The notes below the pieces were generated by a model that saw nothing but the letters and a program-made list of their open reading frames with translations, was not told where the DNA came from and ran no database searches. Made by a program: the position numbers and the translations under genes. 64,000 nucleotides of DNA from Thermopolyspora sp040678635 (GTDB lineage: Bacteria > Actinomycetota > Actinomycetes > Streptosporangiales > Streptosporangiaceae): positions 372,001 to 436,000 of the forward strand of contig NZ_JBFATZ010000005.1 of NCBI RefSeq assembly GCF_040678635.1. Direction: 5' to 3'. Position 1 is the first letter of the stretch. Each line of letters begins with the position of its first letter. Below, in pieces: positions 8,013-15,404 of this stretch.

Positions 8013-9575
8013 TCAGCGCAGGGGGCCCGCGGCGGATTCGGCGGCGCGGATCAGGGTGCCGTCGGCGACCAGGCGTACGGTGGCCTCGATCTCGGGGGCG
8101 AGGTGGCGGTCGGGGCCTGGGCCGGGGACGGAGTCGCGGAGGGCGGTTACGACGGCGGCGGTGCCCGGGGCGGGGCGGAGCGGGCGGCGCAGGTCGAGGG
8201 CTCGGGCGGCGGTGAGGATCTCGATGGCGAGTACGCGGGTGAGGCCGTCGAGGGAGCGGCGGAGTTTGCGGGCGGCGGACCAGCCCATGGAGACGTGGTC
8301 CTCCTGCATGGCCGAGCTGGGGATCGAGTCGGCGGAGGCCGGTACGGCGAGGCGTTTCAGCTCGGAGACGATGGCCGCCTGGGTGTATTGGGCGATCATG
8401 TGGCCGGAGTCGACGCCCGGGTCGTCGGCGAGGAACGCGGGCAGGCCGTGGGAGCGGGCGACGTCGAGCATGCGGTCGGTGCGGCGTTCGGACATCGAGG
8501 CGAGGTCGGCGGCGGCGATGGCGAGGAAGTCCAGCACGTAGCCGACGGGGGCGCCGTGGAAGTTGCCGTTGGACTCCACTCGGCCGTCGGCGAGGACGAC
8601 GGGGTTGTCGATGGCGGAGGCGAGCTCGCGGGCGGCGACGGCGCGGGCGTGGTCGAGGGTGTCGCGGGCGGCCCCGGCGACCTGGGGGGCGCAGCGCAGC
8701 GAGTAGGCGTCCTGGACGCGGGTGCACGATCCGTCGCGGTGCGAGGCCATGATCTCTGAGTCGGCGAGGAGGGCGCGCAGGTTCGCGGCGGAGGCGGCCT
8801 GGCCCGGGTGGGGGCGCAGTGCCTGCAGGTCGGCGGCGAAGACGCGGTCGGTGCCGAGCAGCGCCTCCACGCTCATCGCGGCGGCGATGTCGGCGGTGGT
8901 CAGCAGGCGTTCCAGGTCGTGGGCGGCGAGCAGCAGCATGCCGAGCATGCCGTCGGTGCCGTTGATCAGCGCCAGCCCCTCCTTGGCGGCGAGTTCGACC
9001 GGCTCGATTCCGGCCTGTTTGAGGGCCTCGGCGGCGTCGCGGGTCGCGCCGGTGGCGTCGCGTACCCGGCCCTCCCCCATGATCGTCAGGGCGACGTGGG
9101 CGAGCGGGGCGAGGTCGCCCGAGCAGCCGAGGCTGCCGTACTCGTGCACGATCGGCGTCAGGTGCGCGTTGAGCAGGGCCGCCAGCGTGGCGGCGATCCG
9201 GGGGCGGGCGCCGGTGTGGCCGGTGGCGAGGGTGCGCAGGCGCAGCAGCGTCATCGCGCGCACCACCTCGGTCTCGACCTCGGGGCCGGAGCCGGCCGCG
9301 TGGGAGCGGACCAGCGAGCGTTGCAGCCTGGCGCGCAGCTCGGTGGGGATGTGGCGGGTGGCGAGGGCGCCGAAACCGGTGGAGACGCCGTAGGCGGGGA
9401 GTTCGCCTTCGGCCAGTTCCTCCACGCGGGAGCGGGACGCGGCCATTTCGGCGACGGCGTCTTCGGTGAGGCGTACGGGCGCGCCGTACCGGGCGACCCT
9501 GACGACGTCCTCGGGGGTGAGCGGCGCGGGACCGACGTCCACGACCTCGTTGTCGTGCACCTCGTTGTCGTGCAT
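8013..9575 (-). CDS. hutH: Histidine ammonia-lyase
   Basis: 520 residues, normal length for the family. It converts L-histidine to trans-urocanate and ammonia, the first step of histidine use. The MIO cofactor site is at 151-153 within EYGSLGCSGDLAPLAHV. The tripeptide is Cys-Ser-Gly where many enzymes have Ala-Ser-Gly. The motif YGVSTGFG (around residue 62) and the glutamine-rich C-terminal block QEDHVSMGW are also present. The start ATG 9575 has GGGAGCTC just upstream. The first residues contain a small repeat (HDNEVHDNEV). Other hut genes are not adjacent. An aromatic ammonia-lyase of another specificity is less likely but not excluded. Confidence 0.9.
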   Translation of the reverse strand: MHDNEVHDNEVVDVGPAPLTPEDVVRVARYGAPVRLTEDAVAEMAASRSRVEELAEGELPAYGVSTGFGALATRHIPTELRARLQRSLVRSHAAGSGPEVETEVVRAMTLLRLRTLATGHTGARPRIAATLAALLNAHLTPIVHEYGSLGCSGDLAPLAHVALTIMGEGRVRDATGATRDAAEALKQAGIEPVELAAKEGLALINGTDGMLGMLLLAAHDLERLLTTADIAAAMSVEALLGTDRVFAADLQALRPHPGQAASAANLRALLADSEIMASHRDGSCTRVQDAYSLRCAPQVAGAARDTLDHARAVAARELASAIDNPVVLADGRVESNGNFHGAPVGYVLDFLAIAAADLASMSERRTDRMLDVARSHGLPAFLADDPGVDSGHMIAQYTQAAIVSELKRLAVPASADSIPSSAMQEDHVSMGWSAARKLRRSLDGLTRVLAIEILTAARALDLRRPLRPAPGTAAVVTALRDSVPGPGPDRHLAPEIEATVRLVADGTLIRAAESAAGPLR

Positions 9576-9951
9576 GGAAGAGCTCCCCTACCACGTTCTG
9601 CGGGCGGTTACCCGAGGCGTGCCCCACGGGCACACCCCAATCCGTAATGTCCGTAAACCATGCTAGCCCCTTACATCTCGATGGGGTGTGACTCCCGGAT
9701 GGAGCGCGTGGAGACCGTCCCTCGCACGCTCGGTTCCCGCAGACGCGGCTGTGACAAAGCCTTCGTCCGATGCGGCGGTCACGACCGGGGCCGGGCCCGA
9801 TCCGGTCGAACCGGGGTGAACCGGCACCGGGTGGTCGTGCCCGTTCCGGCGGGATCAGCGGGTACGGCGGGCTCCGGTTTGGGGAGTCGCCGGGAATTCG
9901 CTAGAGTTCACGGTGTGAGGCCGGGAGCCGCAAGACTCCAGGCCGAAGCAC
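9576..9951. other. Intergenic region between hutH and the tRNA cluster
   Basis: 376 bases without a plausible gene. The hutH promoter should lie at the left end. Candidate control elements are the inverted repeat GTGCCC-CAC-GGGCAC (9619-9633) and the direct repeat CCGTAA-TGT-CCGTAA (9642-9656). Nothing else stands out. Confidence 0.45.
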
Positions 9952-10024
9952 GCGGACGTGGCTCAGTTGGTAGAGCATCACCTTGCCAAGGTGAGGGTCG
10001 CGGGTTCGAATCCCGTCGTCCGCT
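9952..10024 (+). tRNA. tRNA-Gly (anticodon GCC)
   Basis: A complete cloverleaf: acceptor GCGGACG/CGTCCGC, anticodon stem TCACC/GGTGA with loop TTGCCAA (anticodon GCC), and T arm GCGGG-TTCGAAT-CCCGT. Discriminator T. First of three tRNAs in one cluster. Confidence 0.97.
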
Positions 10025-10047
10025 CGGATAGCGGTGAGGCCGCGCCC

Positions 10048-10118
10048 GGTGGAGTGGCCGAGAGGCGAGGCAGCGGCCTGCAAAGCCGCGTACACGGGTT
10101 CAAATCCCGTCTCCACCT
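10048..10118 (+). tRNA. tRNA-Cys (anticodon GCA)
   Basis: Acceptor GGTGGAG/CTCCACC, anticodon stem GCGGC/GCCGC with loop CTGCAAA (anticodon GCA), and T arm CGGG-TTCAAAT-CCCG. Discriminator T, followed by an encoded CCA (10119-10121). It lies 23 bp after tRNA-Gly, so the two are probably cotranscribed. Confidence 0.97.
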
Positions 10119-10133
10119 CCAGCATCCGCGCGA

Positions 10134-10205
10134 GGGCGATTAGCTCAGTGGGAGAGCGCTACCTTGACACGGTAGAGGTCACTGGTTCAATCCCAGTATC
10201 GCCCA
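10134..10205 (+). tRNA. tRNA-Val (anticodon GAC)
   Basis: Acceptor GGGCGAT/ATCGCCC, anticodon stem CTACC/GGTAG with loop TTGACAC (anticodon GAC), T arm ACTGG-TTCAATC-CCAGT, discriminator A. Its acceptor and T arm are nearly identical to the tRNA-Val(CAC) at 1476-1547. Last of the Gly-Cys-Val cluster. Confidence 0.97.
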
Positions 10206-10319
10206 CCACCAACGGCCTGGGGATCCTCCAAGTCCAGATCGTTGACCATGGAAACGGGGGCAAATCGGGAGCAGAGTGCTCCCGGAAGATCGCTGTCCGA
10301 CCCCTTGTACAGGTAGAGG

Positions 10320-10342
10320 TCACGTGCGGATCCCGCACGTGA
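10320..10342. terminator. Perfect 10-bp hairpin between tRNA cluster and gas vesicle operon
   Basis: TCACGTGCGG (10320-10329), spacer ATC, then CCGCACGTGA (10333-10342). It lies between the plus-strand tRNA cluster and the end of the minus-strand gvpK, so it may terminate both. There is no clear T-run on either side, which is common in actinomycetes. Its core CACGTG is also a palindrome, so a protein-binding role is conceivable. Confidence 0.6.
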
Positions 10343-10363
10343 TCCGGCCCCGGTGGCGGCCGA

Positions 10364-10678
10364 TCACTCCTGCGGTAGGAGGGTGCCGAGTGGGCCGAGG
10401 TCGATGTTGAGGTCCTCGGGGGACAGGTCGAAGCGTTCGCATAGCTCGGTCATGGCCTCCTCGAGGCGCATCAGGGTCAGGCCCAGGTTTTCGATCTGCT
10501 CGTCGGACAGGTCGCCCTGTTCCATTCGCCGTACGGCCTGGCGTTCCATGAGCTGGCGCAGCAGTTCCACCAGGGTGAGTACCAGCCGCGAGAGGTCGCG
10601 TTGGACCGCCTCTGGGTCGGTCTCGATGCGGATCCGGGGCGGGCGCGGCTGGAGGTTACCGTCGTTCGCCGTGGTCAT
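10364..10678 (-). CDS. gvpK: Gas vesicle protein GvpK
   Basis: 104 residues with the GvpK pattern: IETDPEAVQRDLSRLVLTLVELLRQLMERQAVRRMEQGDLSDEQIENLGLTLMRLEEAM and a C-terminal DLNIDLGPLGTLL. These are recognisable in segments such as LVELLRQLMERQAVRRME. GvpK is a conserved minor or assembly protein of gas vesicles. It is the last gene of the minus-strand gvp operon, and its start overlaps the preceding gvpA-family gene by 23 bp. A hairpin at 10320-10342 follows. Confidence 0.92.
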   Translation of the reverse strand: MTTANDGNLQPRPPRIRIETDPEAVQRDLSRLVLTLVELLRQLMERQAVRRMEQGDLSDEQIENLGLTLMRLEEAMTELCERFDLSPEDLNIDLGPLGTLLPQE

Positions 10679-10886
10679 CCGGCCACTCCGGGTTCCGTAC
10701 CGACATGATCAACGCGCGTAGGGAGACGCGGACGAGGTCGATGTCCGCGACCGAGATGACGAGGTCGCCGCTGAGTACGACGCCACCGGCGAGGAGCCGG
10801 TCGAGCAGGTCCACCAGCGCCAGCCGCTCGGCGATCGGCCGTTCCCTCGCGTACGGCTCGGCGCGGGCGTATTCCTGGATCGTCAT
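10656..10886 (-). CDS. gvpS: GvpA-family minor gas vesicle protein (GvpS-like)
   Basis: 76 residues. The core LVDLLDRLLAGGVVLSGDLVISVADIDLVRVSLRALI is the gas vesicle protein A/J/M/S family fold (helix-beta-beta-helix). The position between gvpL and gvpK is that of gvpS in Streptomyces clusters. ATG 10886 overlaps the gvpL stop by four bases (ATGA), implying translational coupling. Minor GvpA paralogues are thought to help nucleate or cap the vesicle. The paralogue name is inferred from gene order. Confidence 0.85.
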   Translation of the reverse strand: MTIQEYARAEPYARERPIAERLALVDLLDRLLAGGVVLSGDLVISVADIDLVRVSLRALIMSVRNPEWPDDHGERR

Positions 10887-11668
10887 GGTTCTTCCCCTTT
10901 GCCCGGCTCGTCGTCCAGTTCGGCGAACGAGTAGGGGGCCCACGGTCCGGTGAGTTCGACCGCGTCGCCTCCGGCCCGCAACTCGTCCACGACGCGTCGG
11001 AACTCCTCGCCTCGGTCCTCCTCGACGAGATAGGCGCCGTTGAGGATCATCGGGTCTCTGCGTCCCGACAACCGTGGATCCTGCGGGCGGTGCAGCCGGG
11101 CGGCGGTCGCGACGGCGGCGAGGCTCTCGTGTGCCCGTTCCGCGCGGGCGCTCGCCTGACGCCATAGCTCCTCGCGGCTGCGTAGGCCCGCCTGACGCCT
11201 TTTGAGGTACGCGGCTCCGGGACCGCCTGCTCCGGATGCCGCGCCCGGCTTCGGGGCTCGTTCCGCCAGCGAGGCGTACACCTTCACGCCCCACTCGCGC
11301 CGTCCGGCGATGCGGGAGAGCGCCTGGTTGAAGCCGTCGCGTCGCCGCTCCAGCAGGGCGCGGACCTGCTCGTCGCCGCCGTATACCGTGACGAGGCGCA
11401 CCGGGACCGTGGGACCGCTCGCGGCGACCGCCTCCACGACGCGGTGGTGCGCCCTGGCGGTGTCGTCCAGCCAGTCCAGGTCCTCCATCGACCGCCGCAG
11501 CGGCTCCTCGCCGAACCGGTCCAGCGGCACGGTGCTCACGTACGCGGCCAGGCCGCGATGGCCGATTCGGCGCACTGGTGTGCCCGCCACGCCGGTCAGG
11601 CCGTCGGACGGGACGGGGCCGGCGTCGCGCGCGACCGCGTAGAGGTAGGTGCCCGCCGCACTCATCAT
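10883..11668 (-). CDS. gvpL: Gas vesicle protein GvpL/GvpF family
   Basis: 261 residues. The N-terminus TYLYAVARDAGP and the block VPVRLVTVYGGDEQVRALLE are typical of the GvpL/F family. A second domain contains NGAYLVEEDRGEEFRRVVDEL, and the protein ends in FAELDD. GvpL/F proteins interact with GvpA and other accessory proteins during vesicle assembly. There are two candidate starts (MMSAAG). It is coupled by ATGA to the downstream gvpS-like gene. A decayed copy of its first codons lies just upstream (11706-11775). Confidence 0.9.
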   Translation of the reverse strand: MMSAAGTYLYAVARDAGPVPSDGLTGVAGTPVRRIGHRGLAAYVSTVPLDRFGEEPLRRSMEDLDWLDDTARAHHRVVEAVAASGPTVPVRLVTVYGGDEQVRALLERRRDGFNQALSRIAGRREWGVKVYASLAERAPKPGAASGAGGPGAAYLKRRQAGLRSREELWRQASARAERAHESLAAVATAARLHRPQDPRLSGRRDPMILNGAYLVEEDRGEEFRRVVDELRAGGDAVELTGPWAPYSFAELDDEPGKGEEP

Positions 11669-11705
11669 GCCGCCTCACCCGTCATGCCAACTCCCGATCT
11701 CGGGA

Positions 11706-11775
11706 GGCCGCCGGACAGGGCGGATCCGGTGTCGCGCGAATGCGTAGAGGTAGGTGCCCGCCTCACCCGTCATGT
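11706..11775 (-). pseudogene. Decayed duplicate of a gvpF/L gene start
   Basis: Between gvpJ and gvpL, bases 11706-11762 repeat the 5' end of gvpL (11600-11657) at roughly 80% identity. On the minus strand they encode MTGEAGTYLYAFARHR, against GTYLYAVARD in the intact gene. The frame then ends after about 30 codons. It is either a truncated gvpL duplication or the last trace of a second gvpF/L paralogue. A short direct repeat TCACCCGTCATGTCGCC also occurs at 11762-11793. Confidence 0.6.
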
Positions 11776-11779
11776 CGCC

Positions 11780-12217
11780 TCACCCGTCATGTCGTCTCTC
11801 GGTCTCGGGACGTCGCCGGGCGGGCTCCGACTCGTCGTCGTACGCCTCCGCCGGTTCGGGCTCCGCCGTCGCCCGTATGGCGCGGCCACGCGGTGGAGCG
11901 TCCTCCAGTTCGGCGAGGCGGCGGCGCAGGCGGCGGTTTTCCGCCTCCAGGTGCTCGTTGCGGCCGGTCAGCCACGGGTCGTGTTCCCACCAGTCGATGC
12001 CCATCTCCTTGGCGGTGTCGACCGAGGCGACGATCAGCCGCAGTTTGATCGTCAGGAGTTCGATGTCGAGGAGGTTGACTCGGATGTCGCCCGCGATCAC
12101 CACGCCGCGGTCGAGCACCCGTTCCAGGATGTCGGCCAGGTTGGCCGGTTCGCGCTGGCCGGCCGCCCCCCTTGGGGACGCGTGGACGGCGGGCCCTGCG
12201 GGTCTCAGGGGTTCCAT
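11780..12217 (-). CDS. gvpJ: GvpA-family gas vesicle protein, GvpJ-like
   Basis: 145 residues. The GvpA-type core (about 25-75) reads ADILERVLDRGVVIAGDIRVNLLDIELLTIKLRLIVASVD. A charged extension follows, starting GIDWWEHDPWL and a heptad-like helix EHLEAENRRLRRRLAELE (probable coiled coil), then a disordered acidic tail. This architecture matches actinomycete GvpJ, a minor shell or accessory protein. The identification as J and not another minor GvpA paralogue rests on length and position. Confidence 0.85.
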   Translation of the reverse strand: MEPLRPAGPAVHASPRGAAGQREPANLADILERVLDRGVVIAGDIRVNLLDIELLTIKLRLIVASVDTAKEMGIDWWEHDPWLTGRNEHLEAENRRLRRRLAELEDAPPRGRAIRATAEPEPAEAYDDESEPARRRPETERRHDG

Positions 12218-12229
12218 CGTCGCGTCACC

Positions 12230-12526
12230 TCATCCCGTGTCGCCGCTGCCGCGCCGGTAGCGGCGCAGCCGCCGGTAGGAGAGCAGGCCGCCATCCGCGT
12301 CCAGTTCGGCCTCGTAGAGCGCCAGGACGTCGCCCGAGGACGGGATTCGGCGGTCTTCCACCACCTCCACGTGCACCAGCCATCCGTCGTCCTGCGGCTT
12401 CACCAGCGTGATGCCCTCCAGCTCACGGCCGGTCAGTTCCGTGATGTGCCGCAGGCCGGCCGTGCCTGCGGCGCCCGCGGTCAGGCTGCGCGAGGCGCGT
12501 GCCCGCCCGGCGTTCTCCTGGGTCAT
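12230..12526 (-). CDS. gvpO: Gas vesicle protein GvpO
   Basis: 98 residues. GvpO features: LTGRELEGITLVKPQDDGWLVHVEVVEDRRIP, recognisable as the pattern G.....GWLVHVEVVE.RRIP, and DVLALYEAELDADGGLLSYRR. In haloarchaea GvpO is required for vesicle formation and gvp expression. The actinomycete homologue is usually first in the operon, whereas here it follows gvpG, overlapping its stop by four bases (ATGA). Confidence 0.9.
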   Translation of the reverse strand: MTQENAGRARASRSLTAGAAGTAGLRHITELTGRELEGITLVKPQDDGWLVHVEVVEDRRIPSSGDVLALYEAELDADGGLLSYRRLRRYRRGSGDTG

Positions 12527-12783
12527 GTCGTCCTCCCCGGGGGCGGCGCGGGCGTGGCGGGGCCGCTGGTCATGCGCGCCAGTACGTCCTCCGTGGCGCG
12601 TGCCGCCTCCTGTTCCGAGACGCGGCCCGCGTCTCTGGCCTCCTCGATCGCCTCAAGCTCGCGCCGCAGGGCCGCCGGGTCGTACAGCTCGCGCTCGACC
12701 TGCTCCTGGATCAGCTCGCCGAGCCTGACGACGCCGCGGACCGGGGCCAGCGGCCAGGTGAACAGGATGCTGAACAGTCCCAT
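12523..12783 (-). CDS. gvpG: Gas vesicle protein GvpG
   Basis: 86 residues, the normal size. It starts MGLFSILFTWPLAPVRGVVRL followed by a long charged helix (residues about 22-65, LIQEQVERELYDPAALRRELEAIEEA), the GvpG signature. It is an accessory protein of vesicle assembly. Its ATG overlaps the gvpF stop codon by one base (TGATG), and its own stop overlaps gvpO. Confidence 0.9.
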   Translation of the reverse strand: MGLFSILFTWPLAPVRGVVRLGELIQEQVERELYDPAALRRELEAIEEARDAGRVSEQEAARATEDVLARMTSGPATPAPPPGRTT

Positions 12784-13601
12784 CAGCCCTCACCGGCTCC
12801 CGGGCCCAGGACGAAGTCGTACGACGCCATCGGCCCGAGCAGGCGCAGGCGTACGCGGTCCGTCCAGTGCTCGGCGAAACCGTCGAGGATTTCCTCCAGT
12901 TCGCCGGTCCGCGCGGCGTCCACCAGGACGGCCAGGTGGGCGGCGTCCTGGTCGTGGGTCGGCTCGCGAGGCGAGATGAGCACGCACACCGGGGCGAGGG
13001 CGGCCGCGAGCGCCTGCGTGTCGGCCTCGCGCCTGGCCTCGATCGCACGGCCCACGATCTCGCCGATCTGGATGCGCGTTTGCCGGGTGACCGCTTCGGG
13101 TCGGCCCTCAATCTGTTCCCGGAGTTCGGCGATCTCGGGGTGCTCGTCCAGCACCTCCCGGAGCACCGCCTGCTCGACGTAGCGGCCCTTGACCACGTAC
13201 TGGACCCTGCCCTCCAGTTCGCCGAGCGCGCGGGCGAACTCGTCGTGGTGGGCGGCCAGCAGGTCGCTCACCGCCTCCGGGCCGGTGAGCACCGCGCCGA
13301 AGCGGATCGGGAGCACCGGCACCTCGGCGGCGGTCGCGTCGAGCAGTCGCTCGTGTGCCAGCAGGTCCTCGGGCCTGCCGAGTGGTCGTACGAGGTGCAG
13401 GTCGCTGACGAGTGCGGCGACGTCACCGTGCCGGATCAGCGTCACGACGCCGGGCTCGCCCACGCCGTGTGTGTTCTCGGCCACCTCCACGTCCGACGGC
13501 ACGATGCCGTACAGGTAGATGTTGTCGTGAGGGGTCTGGGGGCTCTGGGGCGACTCCCCGGCCGGCGTCCGCCGCTCCTCGATGGTCTTTGGGGTGGACA
13601 T
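12783..13601 (-). CDS. gvpF: Gas vesicle protein GvpF
   Basis: 272 residues. After a Pro/Gln-rich leader of about 25 residues comes IYLYGIVPSDVE, then the family block VPVLPIRFGAVLTG, a helical segment with GRVQYVVKGRYVE, and the C-terminal SYDFVLG. GvpF contacts the structural protein GvpA and is essential for gas vesicle formation. It begins one base after the gvpA stop codon and ends overlapping gvpG, so it belongs to the same transcript. Confidence 0.92.
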   Translation of the reverse strand: MSTPKTIEERRTPAGESPQSPQTPHDNIYLYGIVPSDVEVAENTHGVGEPGVVTLIRHGDVAALVSDLHLVRPLGRPEDLLAHERLLDATAAEVPVLPIRFGAVLTGPEAVSDLLAAHHDEFARALGELEGRVQYVVKGRYVEQAVLREVLDEHPEIAELREQIEGRPEAVTRQTRIQIGEIVGRAIEARREADTQALAAALAPVCVLISPREPTHDQDAAHLAVLVDAARTGELEEILDGFAEHWTDRVRLRLLGPMASYDFVLGPGAGEG

Positions 13602-13602
13602 G

Positions 13603-14031
13603 TCAGCCTTCCCCTTTCCGCCCGGCCGGGGCCTCCTGGGATTCCCCTGAGCCGCCGGTTACGTCGCCCAGCTTGTCCGCGGCGGCCTGCAGCGCCCCTT
13701 GGACGGCGCCCTTGCCTGCCACCGCGCCCTTGCCCATATCGCCCTTGCCCACATCGCCCTTGCTCACTTCGCCCACCAGATCGGGCAGGCTCGTGCCGCT
13801 GCTCTCCGTCAGGTCCAGGCGGTTCACGGCCTCGGCGAAGCGCAGGTACGTGTCCACGCTGGCCACCACGACGCGTGCGTTGACGGTCAGCAGTTCGATG
13901 CCGACGAGGGAAACGCTCGCGTAGGCGTCGATTACCAGGCCCTTGTCCAGAATGCTGTCGATTACATCCGCCAGTCCCGTCGCGGACCGGCGCTCGGCAG
14001 CGCCGCCGGTCCCCACCGGCTGCACGCTCAT
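13603..14031 (-). CDS. gvpA: Gas vesicle structural protein GvpA with long C-terminal tail
   Basis: 142 residues. Residues 18-75 are the GvpA rib protein: LADVIDSILDKGLVIDAYASVSLVGIELLTVNARVVVASVDTYLRFAEAV, seen here as blocks such as IDSILDKGLVIDAY and VVVASVDTYLRFAEA. GvpA stacks into the proteinaceous vesicle wall. The remaining 60 residues are unusual: a repeat-like stretch KGDVGKGDMGKGAVAGKGA and a Gly/Ser/Ala-rich end, making the protein nearly twice the usual GvpA length (about 70-80). Whether the tail is retained on the vesicle surface is unknown. Confidence 0.9.
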   Translation of the reverse strand: MSVQPVGTGGAAERRSATGLADVIDSILDKGLVIDAYASVSLVGIELLTVNARVVVASVDTYLRFAEAVNRLDLTESSGTSLPDLVGEVSKGDVGKGDMGKGAVAGKGAVQGALQAAADKLGDVTGGSGESQEAPAGRKGEG

Positions 14032-14074
14032 GTGGTCATTCCTCTGCTCGTTCCTCGCTCACACCGCCGGGCGC

Positions 14075-15241
14075 TCACTTGCCGCCCTTCGTCGCCGTAC
14101 GGCGGACGGGCCGGTACGGCTCCTCCTCCGCCTCCTCGGCGGTCCGCCGCTCGCCTTCGTCCTCGCTCGTCGGCCGGTCGGCCTGGTCCCGCGCCTTCTC
14201 CCCGGCGGGTGCCTTCTCTTCCTCCTGTTCCTCCTGCTCGCTCTCGCCGGCCTCCTCCGGCGCCTGCTTCCGTGCCCGCGCGGGCTCCTCCTCGCCGCCC
14301 TCGGCGGGCTCCTCCCGCTCTTCGGGCCCCTCTCCGGCCCGCTCTTCGGCGAGGCCCTTCTCGTGATCGGCGACGACCTTGCCGTCGCGGATCTCGCCGC
14401 GCCAGCCGTCCTTGGCCACCTCGTCGGGATTCACCATCACCTGGGTCATGACGTGCCGCGCGAAGTGCTTGAACTCCAGCCGTGCCCGGCGGCCCTGGGC
14501 GCGCCAGAGGTTGCCGGTCCGCTCGAAGAACCCCTGCGGGTGGTACTCCAGGACGAGCATGACGCGGGTGAGTTCGGGGGTGAGGGCGTGGAAGCTCACC
14601 GAGCCGTCGACGTGGCCCTTGTCCCCCTCGGAGCGCCAGATGATCCGCTCGTCGGGCACCTGTCTGAGGATCGTCGACCGCCACGTACGGTGGGACCAGA
14701 AGACCTGGGCCTTCCAGGCCAGCTTCTCGTCCGACTCCTGATTGACGTTCTCGACCTTCTTCATGAACGTCGGGAACTGCTGGAACTGCGTCCATTGGTT
14801 GTAGACCACGCGGCGCGGCGCGCCGACGTCCACGGTCTCGACGATGTTGGTGACCTTGAGTTTCTTGCCGCTCGAACCGTCGCCGCCCTTGCCGAACTTG
14901 CCGAAGAGGCCCTTGATCGCCCCCTTGAGGCCGCCCTTCAGGCCGCCTTTGATGCCCCCTTTCGCCGCCCCCGCGACGGTCGCCTTGACGACCGAGTCGC
15001 CCGAGCCGGTGACCGCCTTGACGAGGCTCGAACCGCCGCCGCCCGCGTAGTCGCCGAGGCGCCCGGTCAGGCCCTCGACCTTGCCGGTGACCGTGGTCAG
15101 CGCCCGCTCCGCCGTGGCCACGGCGAGGTCCTGAAGGGCGCCGGTGAGCCGGTCGACCGGCAACTCCTTCAGGATGCCTTCCGCCGGCGTTCCCTCTGTC
15201 GCCTGCCGTCCTTGTTCGGCGACCTTGCCCGCGTCGTCCAT
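14075..15241 (-). CDS. SRPBCC/cyclase-dehydrase family protein of the gas vesicle cluster
   Basis: 388 residues from ATG 15241, which has GGGGGG six bases upstream. The N-terminal region (1-95) is helical. Next comes a Lys/Gly repeat GGIKGGLKGGLKGAIKGLFG, then an SRPBCC (START-like) domain (about 125-270: VVYNQWTQFQQFPTFMKKV, IIWRSEGDKGHVDG, VMLVLEYHPQGF). A very acidic, Glu/Ala/Arg-rich disordered tail (about 285-388) follows. Such proteins accompany actinomycete gvp operons. Their role is not established. It is the first gene of the minus-strand operon, 43 bp before gvpA. Confidence 0.8.
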   Translation of the reverse strand: MDDAGKVAEQGRQATEGTPAEGILKELPVDRLTGALQDLAVATAERALTTVTGKVEGLTGRLGDYAGGGGSSLVKAVTGSGDSVVKATVAGAAKGGIKGGLKGGLKGAIKGLFGKFGKGGDGSSGKKLKVTNIVETVDVGAPRRVVYNQWTQFQQFPTFMKKVENVNQESDEKLAWKAQVFWSHRTWRSTILRQVPDERIIWRSEGDKGHVDGSVSFHALTPELTRVMLVLEYHPQGFFERTGNLWRAQGRRARLEFKHFARHVMTQVMVNPDEVAKDGWRGEIRDGKVVADHEKGLAEERAGEGPEEREEPAEGGEEEPARARKQAPEEAGESEQEEQEEEKAPAGEKARDQADRPTSEDEGERRTAEEAEEEPYRPVRRTATKGGK

Positions 15242-15404
15242 GAGCTGCCCCCCACTCCCGGTGCCCGTCCACCTGCGGCGCCACCCCTCTGCCCCGCCAC
15301 AGCCGGACAGAAACACAGCTTTGGGGATAAAACAGACAAATGCCCCGTTTGGGGGCGAGGCGGCCGGTGACGGGAGAGTCGATCCCTGCACGAGAGGAGG
15401 GGCC
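15242..15404. promoter_or_regulatory. Divergent promoter region of the gvp operon and doxX
   Basis: 163 bases between two outward-facing genes. An AT-richer island (15308-15345, containing TTTGGGGATAAAACAGACAAATG) stands out against the GC-rich surroundings and is the best candidate for the promoters. No sigma-factor consensus could be assigned with certainty. Confidence 0.4.

Noticed and set aside
10303..10323. A fourth tRNA gene after tRNA-Val
   Set aside because: Only an anticodon-arm-like segment is present. There is no acceptor stem or T arm.
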